From Coffea arabica (Eukaryota; Streptophyta; Magnoliopsida; Gentianales; Rubiaceae), in assembly GCF_036785885.1 (NCBI RefSeq), contig NC_092326.1, forward strand, positions 41,502,287 through 41,566,286: 64,000 nt of DNA. Direction: 5' to 3'. Below are positions 1-11,200 of this stretch, in pieces (position 1 is the stretch's first letter; each line of letters begins with the position of its first letter). The position numbers and the translations under genes are program-made. The notes under the pieces are model-generated. The model searched no databases. It saw nothing but the letters and a program-made list of their open reading frames with translations, and had not been told where the DNA came from.

Positions 1-814
1 CTAGAAAAATCTCATGAACAAAGGTCACCTGTGCTATATGAATCATGCTCCACGAATTTAAGTTGACAACCTGGTGTGAGAGACTTTTCTTGCCTTTTAT
101 TCCAAAAAAATACTCTTTTCACATGGCATCTATATTAACAAGAAGATCTTTTTCAGACAAAACACCAGTTGCAAATATGCAGAGTGAATTCAGTGACTGA
201 GGCACTAACATAAAATGATTGATAAAACCACATTGACAAGTCAGGGAGTGGTGGTTACAGCCACAGTCTATCATCTTTGATTGCACAGGATTGTTGATCT
301 TTCAGAATTGCTGCCTACCAGATGCCATTATTGCTAGGAAAATTTTCAGTGATGCCCTGTGGGTAGTTCCAGGATGGGATGGATTCAAAAAGGACAAGGA
401 AGATTGGCGTCAGGCATGATGGGTGTCAACAACAATGGTTTGGTATACAGGCAGAGTGGGTCTCATACCCTATTCTATGTATGTCATATGATTCATGGTA
501 TTTTATTAGCAGTTTACATTCTTTTTCTGATTCAATAAAAATAAGACGTCTATCTTTTAAAATAAAAATGACATAAAATGGAAAGTAAGAAGAATATTAT
601 AGTGAAAACTACGGAAACAATTACAGGCAGTGTAAGAATATTACAGCAAAAATTATAGTAACAATTAGAGGAATTGCCTATCTGACACTAGGGCAAAAAG
701 TTGGTATATCCAGATAGATAGAAAACATCAACAACTTAAGATATGAGATGATAAGTACAATCACAACAAATGCCACTTAAACTCAAAGGCAAACAATGGA
801 TTGTAGTGTTTTAC
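1..814 (-). other. Probable RPAC2 intron; no exon recognised
   Basis: AT-rich sequence downstream of the second RPAC2 coding exon. No third exon matching the family's C-terminal half was found on the minus strand, so this is most simply intron. The exact end of the gene cannot be seen. Confidence 0.4.
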
Positions 815-1540
815 CTGTTGTCTGGACTCTAATATTCACACGGGCATCAGAAGGATGTGGGATACTGTAGCCACAGAATGTTACTCTGGGACTGCACAAA
901 TTTATAAGGACAATACTTAAGAAACTACATTTAATTTTTATTAGTTTAATGGAAGTGAAATGTCACAAGAATGTGATTCCATGAAAGCAGACGCAATGAT
1001 GTAACTTTAAAATAGTTAAAACATACATACGGTAATAGCAATGACTTGACTACAAAGTACCATGGGGAACTCCAAGACACATAAAGAGAGAAAAAAATTA
1101 GTGGAACGAATTAAAAGAATTACACCTTCAGCATACATAATTCTAGGAAATACTAGGGTGAACAAATTCATTTGTTATCTACAAAGAAAGCAGAGAAGTA
1201 TTTTGCTTAGGTAGAGAATGAATATTTACAATAATCTACCAGAAGAATAAACGATTGATTCTAAACAAGTGGTTTTGGAAGTTTAAAAGCTAGAAGTTCT
1301 TGTTCTCAACTATTCATAAAGTTCATTTCTGACTACAATCACATGCAAGTACATGATTCTGAATGTTTGGATGCAATGGTGTTGGAAAATTACAAAGTCC
1401 CATAACTATTTGTAGACAGGGAAAGGGGAGACCACTAACTCTTGATTTAGAGTAAATCTAAGAGAATTAGCAAGGGTATGATCCTCATCCGTCAATGAAA
1501 AAGTCGCCTTTGATTGATCCTGGTACGACCCGTGCTCCAT
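815..1540 (-). CDS. RPAC2: RNA polymerase I/III subunit RPAC2 (AC19), 5' part of gene
   Basis: Encodes the small alpha-like subunit shared by RNA polymerases I and III, which pairs with the AC40-type subunit in the nuclear enzyme core. Two coding exons are visible on the minus strand. The first runs 1546-1440, with ATG at 1540-1538, and reads MEHGSYQDQSK then TFSLTDEDHTLANSLRFTLNQ. The second runs 891-815 and reads DPRVTFCGYSIPHPSDARVNIRVQTTG. The DEDHTLAN, IPHPS and RVQTTGDP-type blocks are hallmarks of the AC19/RPB11 family. Splice sites agree: donor GTTAGT after 1440, acceptor TTTGTGCAG before 891, donor GTAAAA after 815, and the codon for D is split 2+1. The protein is normally about 110-130 aa; the remaining half should lie left of the window, since no matching exon was found in 1-814. 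An upstream non-coding exon is proposed separately. Confidence 0.86.
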
Positions 1541-1648
1541 TAAGTACTGCAATACATTAACAAAGCAGTAGGAATAGAAACTTTAGAAGCCTCAAGAATC
1601 AATAAAACAATGATAAACTCGCCACTCAATTAATATATAAACAGCAAC

Positions 1649-1651
<3 letters not shown>

Positions 1652-1696
<45 letters not shown>
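1652..1696. repeat. (CT)n microsatellite
   Basis: About 22 uninterrupted CT units inside the first RPAC2 intron. Confidence 0.95.
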
Positions 1697-1698
<2 letters not shown>

Positions 1699-2440
1699 GC
1701 CCTCCTATTCTGCTCTAGTACAACCGTCCTACTAAAACCACATCCAATGAAAGAGCATATCATTTTCATTCGCAGAGTTTCATCATCTATACAAGCAGGA
1801 GGCAAAAGGGAAAATGCCTTACTAGATTTAACGATATAAAATTGCAAAATACAATGTATAATGTATTAGAGCATGTTATTTTCCTTAATGGATGTATACG
1901 CAGAAAAAACCTTTTTTTTACAGCATCATCTAAGATGCAGACTTTCTATCTAAATTAGCACTGTCACTTGCTCAAGCATTTTATCAACATAATAAGAATT
2001 TCAAAACTGGAAACCTCAGCTTCAAAACACACTTAAATCACTAGTCTGCTTCAGTAACTGATTAATCCTCACATAATCCTACACCCCAATTGCAAAAACC
2101 ATTTTTTCTTTCCAATGCCTCCAAATCATAGCCTGGTTAAAGTCTTACTATTTTATTAGACATAGGGCAAACAAACCAAAAAGAAAAAGACTAGTTCTTT
2201 AGCATCATTTACCTCTTGTGCAGCCCATCTAAAAAAGTTCAAGAAGAAGAATAGTATTTAAAAGAAAGGGGTTAAAGGGCAGGGCAGTCATCAACAGCGA
2301 AAAGATATAGAACTGATCAACAGGATAATCACCACCGCTGATAAAATTGGATACAAGGGGTATGAGAAAAAATGGAACCCAGAGAAAACGATTAAAGGGT
2401 TGGAGAAAGTGAAGGATGCAGGAAGGAGGGAGAAGCATAC

Positions 2441-2534
2441 CTGCGCGCTGCTGCTGCTGCTTCTTGCCAGCTGCTGCTGAAAATTCTTTAAACAGCTGAA
2501 GCGTGGAGGCCCAAAAGTGCAGCGGGCTATATAT
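2441..2534 (-). promoter_or_regulatory. Putative RPAC2 TATA box and 5' UTR exon
   Basis: On the minus strand a TATATAG box (2528-2534) is followed about 30 bases on by a GCAGCAGC-rich stretch ending in a strong splice donor, CGCGCAG|GTATGC, at 2441/2440. This would be a non-coding first exon, joined over an 894-bp intron (2440-1547) to the exon holding the start codon. The intron contains a CT microsatellite. Transcript evidence would be decisive. Confidence 0.5.
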
Positions 2535-2856
2535 GGCGTCTACAATTGTTGAGGCTCCATAGTCCAACCCAGTCAATTTATTGAAATTGTACTTACAAGT
2601 GATGAAAAGGACAACTAGGTCTAGCCCAATAACCACTAGCCAATAGCCCTGGTTGAACTCTGGTTTTTTTTTTTGCCCTGTTTATCAAGCCAGGAAAGTT
2701 CAACTTTCGCGTCTTCTTGCCCATGAAGCTTCATTTTGGTTGATGAAATTTGCCAAAGCTACAATTTTAATACGATCACAATTTTTCACCCAAGAAATGA
2801 ATTTTTACGTACGTTGTGACTTTTTTGAAAGTTAATTAATTTTAGTCACTAGTGAG

Positions 2857-3000
2857 TTTGTTTGGATAGGAGTTTATTTGGATGATTTATTTGAGATAAT
2901 TACTGTAGTACTTTTTTGTGATGTGATGTATGTGAGATAAAAAGGTGATTGAAATTTGTGAAGCAAATTATTTTATCTCAAATCATCTCAAATCCAAAAC
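2857..3000. mobile_element. MITE family A, copy 1
   Basis: A roughly 144-bp non-coding element. Its ends are inverted: left GTTTGGATAGG with TTGAGATAA inside, right TTATCTCAAATC with ATCCAAAAC. The core has GTGATGTGATGTATGTGAGA, shared with the copies near 63.3 kb and 48.3 kb and, inverted, near 6.2 kb. No transposase and no clear target duplication were seen. Confidence 0.75.
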
Positions 3001-4670
3001 TGATTTTATAAATTTATCATTGTTCTGTCTTCTTATTCTTAAAAGATTTTCTACCACGTTTGTAAATTTAAAATTACAATAATGTTTGTGATGCTACTAG
3101 AATCATTTTCATAAAATAACAAAATTTTAGTATTATCAAGATTCTCCTTACGACCATGACAAGTCAATTTTACTCTAAGAATAGTAAGGTTGACACAAAG
3201 CATAATTTTGGAAACTACTGTCTAATTTGCTGTGACATTAAAATTTTAGTTTTCGCAATATCATTTGCCTCATAATATATTTTAGTTGGTCCCTTAAAAA
3301 AAATTTCCTTTAAGTACCTTAATTGATCATGTAGTATTATATTTTTGGGGGGGGGGGGGGGAAGGGGGGCAGAGTTTCATTCAGTGTTAAACTGGGGGGC
3401 AAAACCGTCCAATTGTGCTATACAAGTTCATTTAGATAATATTTGAATTCAAGCACGGCCATTGTATATACAAAAAAAAAAAAACACAATTTACACCATA
3501 AATTGTACTCTAATGTTGAATTTGCTAATGAAAGATTATTTGTCCGTCTTGCAAGTCCTTTATTTATAATGCATAGAGGGAATCATTTTGTCAAGATGTA
3601 TTTAGATTAATTCTAGTTAAAAATAGCTAGTGGTAATTATTTTAGCAATTTGTGTTTAGGTAATAAAATAATAAGCGACTTTTATTTATGAGTATAAAGT
3701 TTTTTTAAAAATTTTTTATTTTTAATATAAGTACAAGATTTCAAATCCAAGATCTCTCGTTTACACTATTTCCTCCCGTATCATTCAATTCATCGTTCCC
3801 CACGCAGATTCCCTCCCTCCTCTTTATATATATATACAGTATAGATATCTTTTGGACAATCATAGTAGTGCTTTATACTTTGTCCATTGCCCTTTGCGAC
3901 AGCCAAATATGTGATTAATTGAACCATGGACAAGCAAGCAACTAGAGTCTACCATCACTACTTGCGCCAAATAAAAACTTTAAGCCAACATAATCTGTTT
4001 CTTAGTACGTAAACCGAAGATTAGGTGCTTGTTATCCAATTAAAACCTAAACGGCATCAAACTAATGTGTACAAGATTTACCTAACTCTTTCTTTACATC
4101 CACTTTGTTCATTGAATAGAGTCTACCCAAAAGCACCGACACTATGCATTTAGGCAGAAAACGTACTCTCAATCACAAAGGTATGGACAATCATTTTCAA
4201 TTTCATGCTTTAGTGGATAGTTTTTTTTGTTTTTTTGGTGAAAAGATGCATGATGGATTGATAGTTAGAAGATGGAATGCTTGGAATATGACGAAGTTGT
4301 AATGGTTACTACTAAACAAAGAAAAATATTCATCGTGATCATTACGACGTATGCCAAACTTATTCAAGAATATGATAAGGCACCACCTAGAGAAGCAATT
4401 GTACAAAGTAGTGAGTGATATATGTCATGTCTCGTCCCGTAACAATTGTTTGGTTCTCATTATTGTCATTGTGTATCTTTTTCTTTCCTGTTTCTTGAAA
4501 AGAACAGAATGCAGCCAATGAAATGAAAGATAGACTCCTACAAGCATATCATCACAAGGCTTAACACAAATTGACAAAGGAAGATGCCTCTTAAAGTTTG
4601 CAGAGGGAGGAAAGAAAACGAAAAAGAATACATCGTCCCGCGAGTTGCCAATTGGAATGAAAACTAAACG

Positions 4671-4837
4671 CTGTGTTTTTGGTTGGAATATTACTACTTG
4701 AAATAATTATTATAGATCTTTTAATGATGTGATATGTATAAGATAAAAAAATAATTAAGAATATCAAAATGTGAATTGGAAGACGTGTTTATGATATAAG
4801 CAAATAATATTTGAAGCCATTTTGTATCCAAACTGCA
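4671..4837. mobile_element. MITE family A, diverged copy
   Basis: Starts TGTTTTTGGTTGGAATA and ends TTTGTATCCAAACTGCAG. The core TGATGTGATATGTATAAGAT is a decayed form of the family A core. The outermost ends are only roughly inverted, so the boundaries are approximate. Confidence 0.5.
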
Positions 4838-5053
4838 GCATTTTACTGCTCTAATTTAGTCTAACGTTCTATCCAGTGATTGTCCACGTCGAGGGTTGTT
4901 TGCTAAGCACGCATGAGACGTAAGATTGAATGAAGGGTCTGTTTAACGAGTGCTTATCAAAGGCTCGTTAAGATTCAGCTCAAGTGTTAATGTTTGGAAA
5001 AAATAAAGTTAATTGGGAAAAGCGTACACGTGCAATAGGAAGTATCAATTGTC

Positions 5054-5235
5054 TCTTTTTTTTTCGGGCAACGATAGATATTGTATAACCTACTCTAGCC
5101 TAGTCTAAGGGAAGGAGCAGGGGAATGATCAACTAAGACCAGCCACATATTATGACCAAATTGTGAGCGGCAGGAGTTGATCCTCTGACCTCCAGCATCA
5201 CCGATATGGTACCACTGGATCAAATAATCAGCGGC
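5054..5235 (-). mobile_element. tRNA-derived SINE with 17-bp target-site duplication
   Basis: The element is flanked by perfect 17-bp direct repeats AGGAAGTATCAATTGTC (5037-5053 and 5236-5252). Read on the minus strand it has tRNA-like promoter parts, with a B-box-like GGATCAACTCC, and ends in an A-rich tail seen as the T run at 5055-5063. Length (182 bp), tail and duplication fit a Pol III SINE retroposed by LINE machinery. It has no coding capacity. Confidence 0.78.
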
Positions 5236-6167
5236 AGGAAGTATCAATTGTCGATGTGTGCATTTAGTTATAAATTGAGTGTGCATATAAGTCTATTGAC
5301 GAGCGCCTATTTGGTACCTGTTATAGAAACTCTGGATGAAATTCACTCCCAAACCAACAAAGTGCATCTAAGTCTATTACCCGGAGACGGCAGACAAAAA
5401 CCGCCTAACCCAGTCCACACACCTAAATCCGCAGCCCGTTCTCCGTTTCCAACAGATGTCTGACCCAGTCAGCACTATCAATCCTCTTAGCAGGTGGGCC
5501 CCTTTCTCCAAGCCCAAAGTAATCAAAGACCTGTCCAGGCTCCAGTCCCGTCACGTATACACGAACAGCCTTCCTCTCAATTATCCGCCCCCAACGCCCT
5601 CCCCACAAAAAAAAAAAAAAGAAAACTAAATTTCCACATCAGCATAATTAGCGGGCGTCTCCATTTTATTGCCGCCGACTACGTCTCTGGACCCCACTCC
5701 CCGACGGACTTGACCCCACACGTTAACCTCCGCATTCCATAAAAAATTTACAAAATTAGAAAAATCAGAATTAAGCAGTTGATTACGGAGAAAAGCAGTT
5801 GTTGTCAATCAATTTAAGCCGTTTGATTCCCAGAGGGATGGATTAGTCCACCGTCGGTGACCTACGTTTGCCCTCGCGGCGGTGAAAGAAATACATGCTA
5901 CTATTAGTCCACGTAAAATTCACCCCTCAAGTCGACCATGCTAGTAAAATGGAAGAGAATGTAGAGTAGAACTTGATGAATGTAGAGGGAAAGGAAAGAA
6001 GGGAAAATAAAAAATTGATGACGTAGAAAAAATATTTGAAATTCTGATTATTAATTGTTTCATTTTGGGAAGAAAACAATTTTGAGCCATAATCTGCTTG
6101 CCGAACCTCTGGAGTCCAAAAGTTAAGAAGTCTAGGCATGAACAATTGGAATTTGAACATTGAATCA

Positions 6168-6334
6168 GTTTGTTTGGACAGTGGGTTATTTTTCCAAATA
6201 TATTTGTTTACATCACCATTACAATTTTTAATACAACTTTTTATCTTCTCAATTATCTTTTTATCTCACATACATCACATCATAAAAAGTGTTACAGTAA
6301 AAATATCTCAAATAATTTACAATCCAAACAAACC
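6168..6334. mobile_element. MITE family A, copy with well-kept ends
   Basis: Ends are inverted: GTTTGTTTGGACAG on the left, CAATCCAAACAAAC on the right. Over nearly its full length it matches the reverse complement of the copy at 48241-48404, including TACATCACCATTACAATTT. These two copies define one subfamily. Confidence 0.78.
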
Positions 6335-6562
6335 TAATGTATTTGTATGTCAGCCACCATAGACATGCTTAAAGCTCACCTTGCTGGCATTCTTATCGAA
6401 ACTTTCCTTAAATATAGATATAGGTTGCGAGATCAAATTCCTCCGTCGCTTTTCTTGGATGTCTCTGTACTTGCATTTTTATCAAGACTTTCTTAAAAAT
6501 TTAACCAATAGATTCACAGAAACCCGGATAATCAGTGACATCGAGATCCACCCATTTTCTCG

Positions 6563-6758
6563 CCTCCACGGGGTGGTTCGAGCGGTCCGCTCTCCCTCTT
6601 TAGGGTATGGCGACCTTTCTGGCAACCAGAGTTCGAGTCCCGCTGTTAACGCGTTCGGGGAATGAGACCTCTCCACCCGAGCCGGAGTGGGATTAGTCGA
6701 GCCCCGTAAAGATTGACCCGGACATCCACTCCGTCAGAAAAAAAAAAAAAAAAAAAAA
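6563..6758 (+). mobile_element. tRNA-derived SINE with 20-bp target-site duplication
   Basis: Direct repeats of 20 bp with one mismatch flank the element (6543-6562 and 6759-6778; GAGATCCACCC then A or G then TTTTCTCG). Near the start is an A-box-like TGGTTCGAGCGG; the B box is GTTCGAGTCCC. The body ends in about 20 A. The 3' half (GGAATGAGACCTCTCC, GGGATTAGTCGAGCCCCG, ACATCCACTCC) is shared with the element at 62.9-63.1 kb. Confidence 0.85.
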
Positions 6759-7690
6759 GAGATCCACCCGTTTTCTCGTTAGTATAGAGTACACTACTTC
6801 CTCATTTGTACCAAAAAAAAAAAAAAAAAGGTTACTGGTTCATTTATGTATCCTCATTTGTAACCAAAAAAAAAGTTTTACTAATTCATTTGTATCTTAA
6901 CAAAAGAAAAGATATGAAATATCAGATATCCTTTGATTGTGAGAGTGATAGAAATGCAGAAGAATTTGAATTGATAGCTTGCAAGTTTTATATCTTAGAA
7001 GAGTGGGTAAATATTTTATGTTAAAGGCTGTTATTTTTTTTTATGCCATTAGTTTAGAGCACGTAAAATCATAGGGGCGGGTCACTATAAATTTTAAATA
7101 TTATTATTTACCTCCTAAATTGAGAAGATCCTAGTAAATAACTATGAAGTAATCTTCTATCAGTGTACACGCTTTCATCATTAGATACATGACACATGAT
7201 TCGAACATAAATTTAAAACTCAAATTTTGTATATATGTCGTATATTTAATTACGATAGTGCATACACAGTCAGTGCATATAAGATTTAATTAATAACTAA
7301 ATAGTGAGATAATTTCTTAGCATGTGCCTTAACGTCACACAAATTATAAAAAAGAACCCTTTTATAACAATATAGGAACGGTGCATGCCAAAAATCTGGG
7401 AATTACCAGCAGAGAATTGTTTTAGCAAGAGTTAAAAAATCACATATTTTCCAAATGGAGCATCAAAACTCAAAAGCATGATCCAAGCGCAGAAAACATA
7501 ATGGGGATGCGCCCAAGTGCCTAATGACAGACCCCTAAGGTCAATGTCCAAGCATACTGGCCATGGGTAGACATCACTAACTAAGGTCTAAATTTTGGGT
7601 AACAAAAAAAATTTATTATTATTATTTTTTTGCTTCATTTAAAGGGAAAAAAACAAATGGATTTTCTTATAGTAATTGCGAGGTGAGGCT

Positions 7691-8275
7691 GGTATTTAAG
7701 GCCAACAACACAGGCATGCTGAGCAGTCGCGCTGGTTCATGGTTTCCTACCGGCTTTTCCTCCTCCTCCTCCTCGCTCTTCGCGTCTCGTTGATTCGTCT
7801 GCATTCTCCTCTTCCCCCTCCTTTACCTTCTACCTTGAAATCTTCCCTCTATTCTATTTGTATTTAATGGAATATCATATGTGATCGAAATATAAAGTGT
7901 ATTGTAGAGGGGAAGTAAAAGGATTCGTAAAGCTAACAATTACTTTTCTAGTAAATTTCTTTTTTCATCTTCCTTCCTTCCTTCCTTAAAATCTCAAAAA
8001 AGATCACACCAATCCTATACATATCCATTCACCTTTCGCTATTGCAAGTAAGGTGGGTGCTACAGGCATGCCATATATGCATACACACATGTTCTATATC
8101 TCTATATAAGGCTTCTTCATTGGGAGGATGGGTTTTATTTTATCGTTGTAATTCTAAGCTTAGAATGTAATAAATTTGAGAGGTTGAGAAAAATATCGAG
8201 GGACTTCTTCTTCTGCTGTGGGGTTGATTGTTCAATTAAATTTTTTTTTTTTTGTTTAGCTCTTGGGAAGAGGAA
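7691..8275 (+). promoter_or_regulatory. Putative promoter, 5' UTR and 5' UTR intron of the patatin-like gene
   Basis: A TATTTAAG box near 7692 is followed by a pyrimidine-rich leader (CTCCTCCTCCTCCTCG) of the kind common in plant 5' UTRs. A candidate UTR intron runs 8048-8259: donor CAA|GTAAGG, and a textbook acceptor of 13 T followed by GTTTAG just 16 bp before the ATG. A second TATA-like box, TATATAAG at 8103-8109, lies inside that intron and could be an alternative promoter. Both readings are inference. Confidence 0.45.
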
Positions 8276-11200
8276 ATGGCTTTTAATCTTCGGTCTGAAA
8301 CGCAAGAGCCCAGCATCGATACCGATAAGCTCAGCTATGAAATCTTTTCCATCCTGGAGAGCAAGTTTTTGTTTGGCTACGACGATCAGAAGCTTTGGAT
8401 TCCTAAACAGATTTCTCCCGCCGCCGCCACCGTCGTTGAAGAGAATAATAAAAACGAGGTCGTTTCGACGTCGCCCCGAGGAGAAATGGTCGACGGAAAC
8501 GGCGTTCAGGCGATAAAGAATCAGAGGGGGAAGATATGCATCCTCAGCATCGACGGTGGTGGAATGCGGGGCATCGTAGCTGGAAAAGCCTTGGCTTATT
8601 TGGAAAATGCGTTGAAGCTAAAATCGGGCAATCCTGACGCTAGAATCGCTGATTATTTCGACGTCGCCACGGGCTCCGGCGTCGGAGGTATCTTTACCGC
8701 CATGCTCTTCGCCACCAAGGAGCGAGGACGCCCGATTTTCCACGCCGATGATACGTGGAAATTCTTGGCCGAGCAGGGTAAGAAATTCTACCGCTCCTCG
8801 AGTTCGAGCTCCAGCGGAGGCGGCAGCTTCCTCAGGCGTGTTTTCCGAGGCGGAGGAGGCGGCAGCGCCACGGCCGCTGCATCAGCGGCCTTGGAGAAGT
8901 CGATGATAGAGGCGTTTGCGGACAAAACGGGGCGGAGCTTAACGTTGAAGGATACGTTAAAACCCGTGCTGATTCCCTGCTACGATTTGTCCAGCACGGC
9001 GCCGTTCGTGTTCTCACGAGCCGACGCGCTGGAGACAGACAGCTTCGACTTCCGGCTCTGGGAGGTCTGCCGGGCGACGTCGGCGGAACCGGCGGCGTTC
9101 GAACCGGTATGCCTGAAGTCCGTAGACGGCCAGAGTCGTTGCGTGGGGGTGGACGGGGGGTTGGCCATGAGCAATCCAACGGCGGCGGCTATAACCCACG
9201 TGCTTCACAACAAACAAGAGTTCCCGTTCGTGCGGGGGGTGGAGGACATTTTGGTACTTTCACTAGGTACCGGCCAGCTCCTGGAAGGCAGCTTCGGGTA
9301 CGAGCAAGTGAAGAGCTGGAAGGCCAAGGACTGGGCTCGTCCTCTGGCTCGCATATCCGGAGACGGCTCGGCTGACTTAGTCGACCACGCCGTCGCCATG
9401 GCTTTCGGCCAGAGTCGCAGCAGTAATTACGTCCGTATCCAGGTAATCCTCCTATATAGTAGCGCCTCTTTCTACCGTGCACCGGGGGCTTGTTTTGTTT
9501 GTTTGTTGCATCATCTTTTGAATTTTATATGCATGGGTCAAATTTATGTTCCGGGTCTTTTCCGTTTAAAGTCGTACGGGCCCCCGCCTTCAGTTACTAT
9601 TCAAATTCTGGTTTTCTTTCTTTCTTTCTTTTTTTTTTTTTAAAAAAAAAAAGAATTGTATTCTACATTTTTTTTTTCTGTCTTGTTTTTATTTTGGGTT
9701 TTTCTTTTTTTTTTTTTTTAAGGAGAAAGAAAAGGGGGCGTGGGTTGGGGATGCAATTAAATTTTTCTGGGGAGAGGTCAGTGGAGGGAAAGTGGGTGAT
9801 GCAAAGGACAGTAGAGGTCCTCAATCTCTGACTTAGGAATTACAAAAACTGGCGGAGAAGTAATCCGAAAGCCAAGAGAACTTTATTGACTTGAATAAAG
9901 AAGGAAAGATTACAGAAGAAATGGAAAGTGCCGATATAACAAATTTCCCAGATTTTGTCTGTCTTCTACTGGTGCCCATCTTCGCCTTTTATAAGTGCTA
10001 AGACGGTGAGCTTATAACCGGCTAACAAACTTATGACATCTGCTGATGTCATAAGAATCTTACAAATCAGTACTAACTAACTGTAACAACTTTCAGTAAC
10101 TAACTGCAACAAAACCCAGCTGTGGCCCTCCATGCAAACCCCATGCACGCACATGCAGCCCCTAAACTTACGTAACCCCGTTCACGTGTATCAATAATTG
10201 ATACACGTGAACGGGGTTACGTAAGTTTAGGGGCTGCATGTGCGTGCATGGGGTTTGCATGGAGGGCCACAGCTGGGTTTTGTTGCAGTTAGTTACTGAA
10301 AGTTGTTACAGTTAGTTAGTACTGATTTGTAAGATTCTTATGACATCAGCAGATGTCATAAGTTTGTTAGCCGGTTATAAGCTCACCGTCTTAGCACTTA
10401 TAAAAGGCGAAGATGGGCACCAGTAGAAGACAGACGGATGTTCATGCCTAAAAGTGTGCAACATGCCAGAATTCTGGCCAAGATCGAAGAAGCAAAGATA
10501 TCAGTACAATCGAATGGAAAGGTGACACCCAAACCTTTCACGAATTATTATGATCGCACTGGTACCACACCAATCCATGTGAATGCTCTTAAGCCTAAAT
10601 GGAAGACGGACTCTAAGGCAGTGCTGCCCCTGCCTACGTTTCCAGCACTCCCTAGCAATGAAAGACAAAAGGAGCTAGTTGTTAGGAGGCCTTTCAGGAA
10701 ATTGAGTAGGGCAGAAATGGATGAAAAAAGGGCACGAGGACTTTGTTTCTGGTGCGATGAGAGGTTTACTGCTGGGCATAGGTGCGGGAGTAAGCAATTC
10801 CACCGACTGGAGGTTTGGGATGATGAATCAGATAAGGATGAGACGGAAACAGATGAGGAAGGGGGTACGGTCGATGAGGGACAGTTAGCTCATATTTCCC
10901 TCAATGCCATGACTAACATGACTGTTCCTAATTTCAGGACAATGAGGGTCACTGGGCATGTGGGAAGGCAGTCTGTGAACATTTTCATAGACTGTGGTAG
11001 CTCACATAATTTTATCCACCCCAAGGTTGCACAAAAGCTGGGATTAAGTACACGGCAGGTTGACCCCCTAATTGTAGAAGTAGCAGACGGAAACAAGTTG
11101 ACTACTCGTGAACTCTGTTCAGGCTTCACCTGGAAAATGCAGGGGCAAGAGTTTAAGGCCGACTTGTTGGTACTACCTGTGGGTGGATGCGAAGTAGTAT

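Larger units (their letters stand above)
2640..7690. other. Intergenic region, no gene recognised
   Basis: Apart from the MITEs and SINEs listed separately, I see no supported gene. A G-run of 15 followed by AA and six more G lies at 3347-3369. The stretch 5300-5700 is more GC-rich than its surroundings and has short open frames, but none resembles a known family. Confidence 0.6.

Noticed and set aside
2229..2636. 135-codon minus-strand open frame
   Set aside because: It overlaps the RPAC2 leader exon and a clean splice donor at 2440; the translation is hydrophobic low-quality sequence matching no family.
5423..5608. 61-codon minus-strand frame with protein-like composition
   Set aside because: No recognised domain, no splice partners found, and the locally high GC content alone can keep a frame open.
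6600..6660. tRNA gene suggested by GTTCGAGTCCC
   Set aside because: No cloverleaf; the box belongs to a SINE with target duplication and A tail.
8252..8275. Upstream start for the patatin protein
   Set aside because: The codon is TTG, and a strong splice acceptor (GTTTAG at 8259) lies just inside, so the ATG at 8276 is preferred.
8832..9482. Several minus-strand and shifted frames over the patatin exon
   Set aside because: Shadows of a GC-rich real exon whose motifs are in the 8276 frame.
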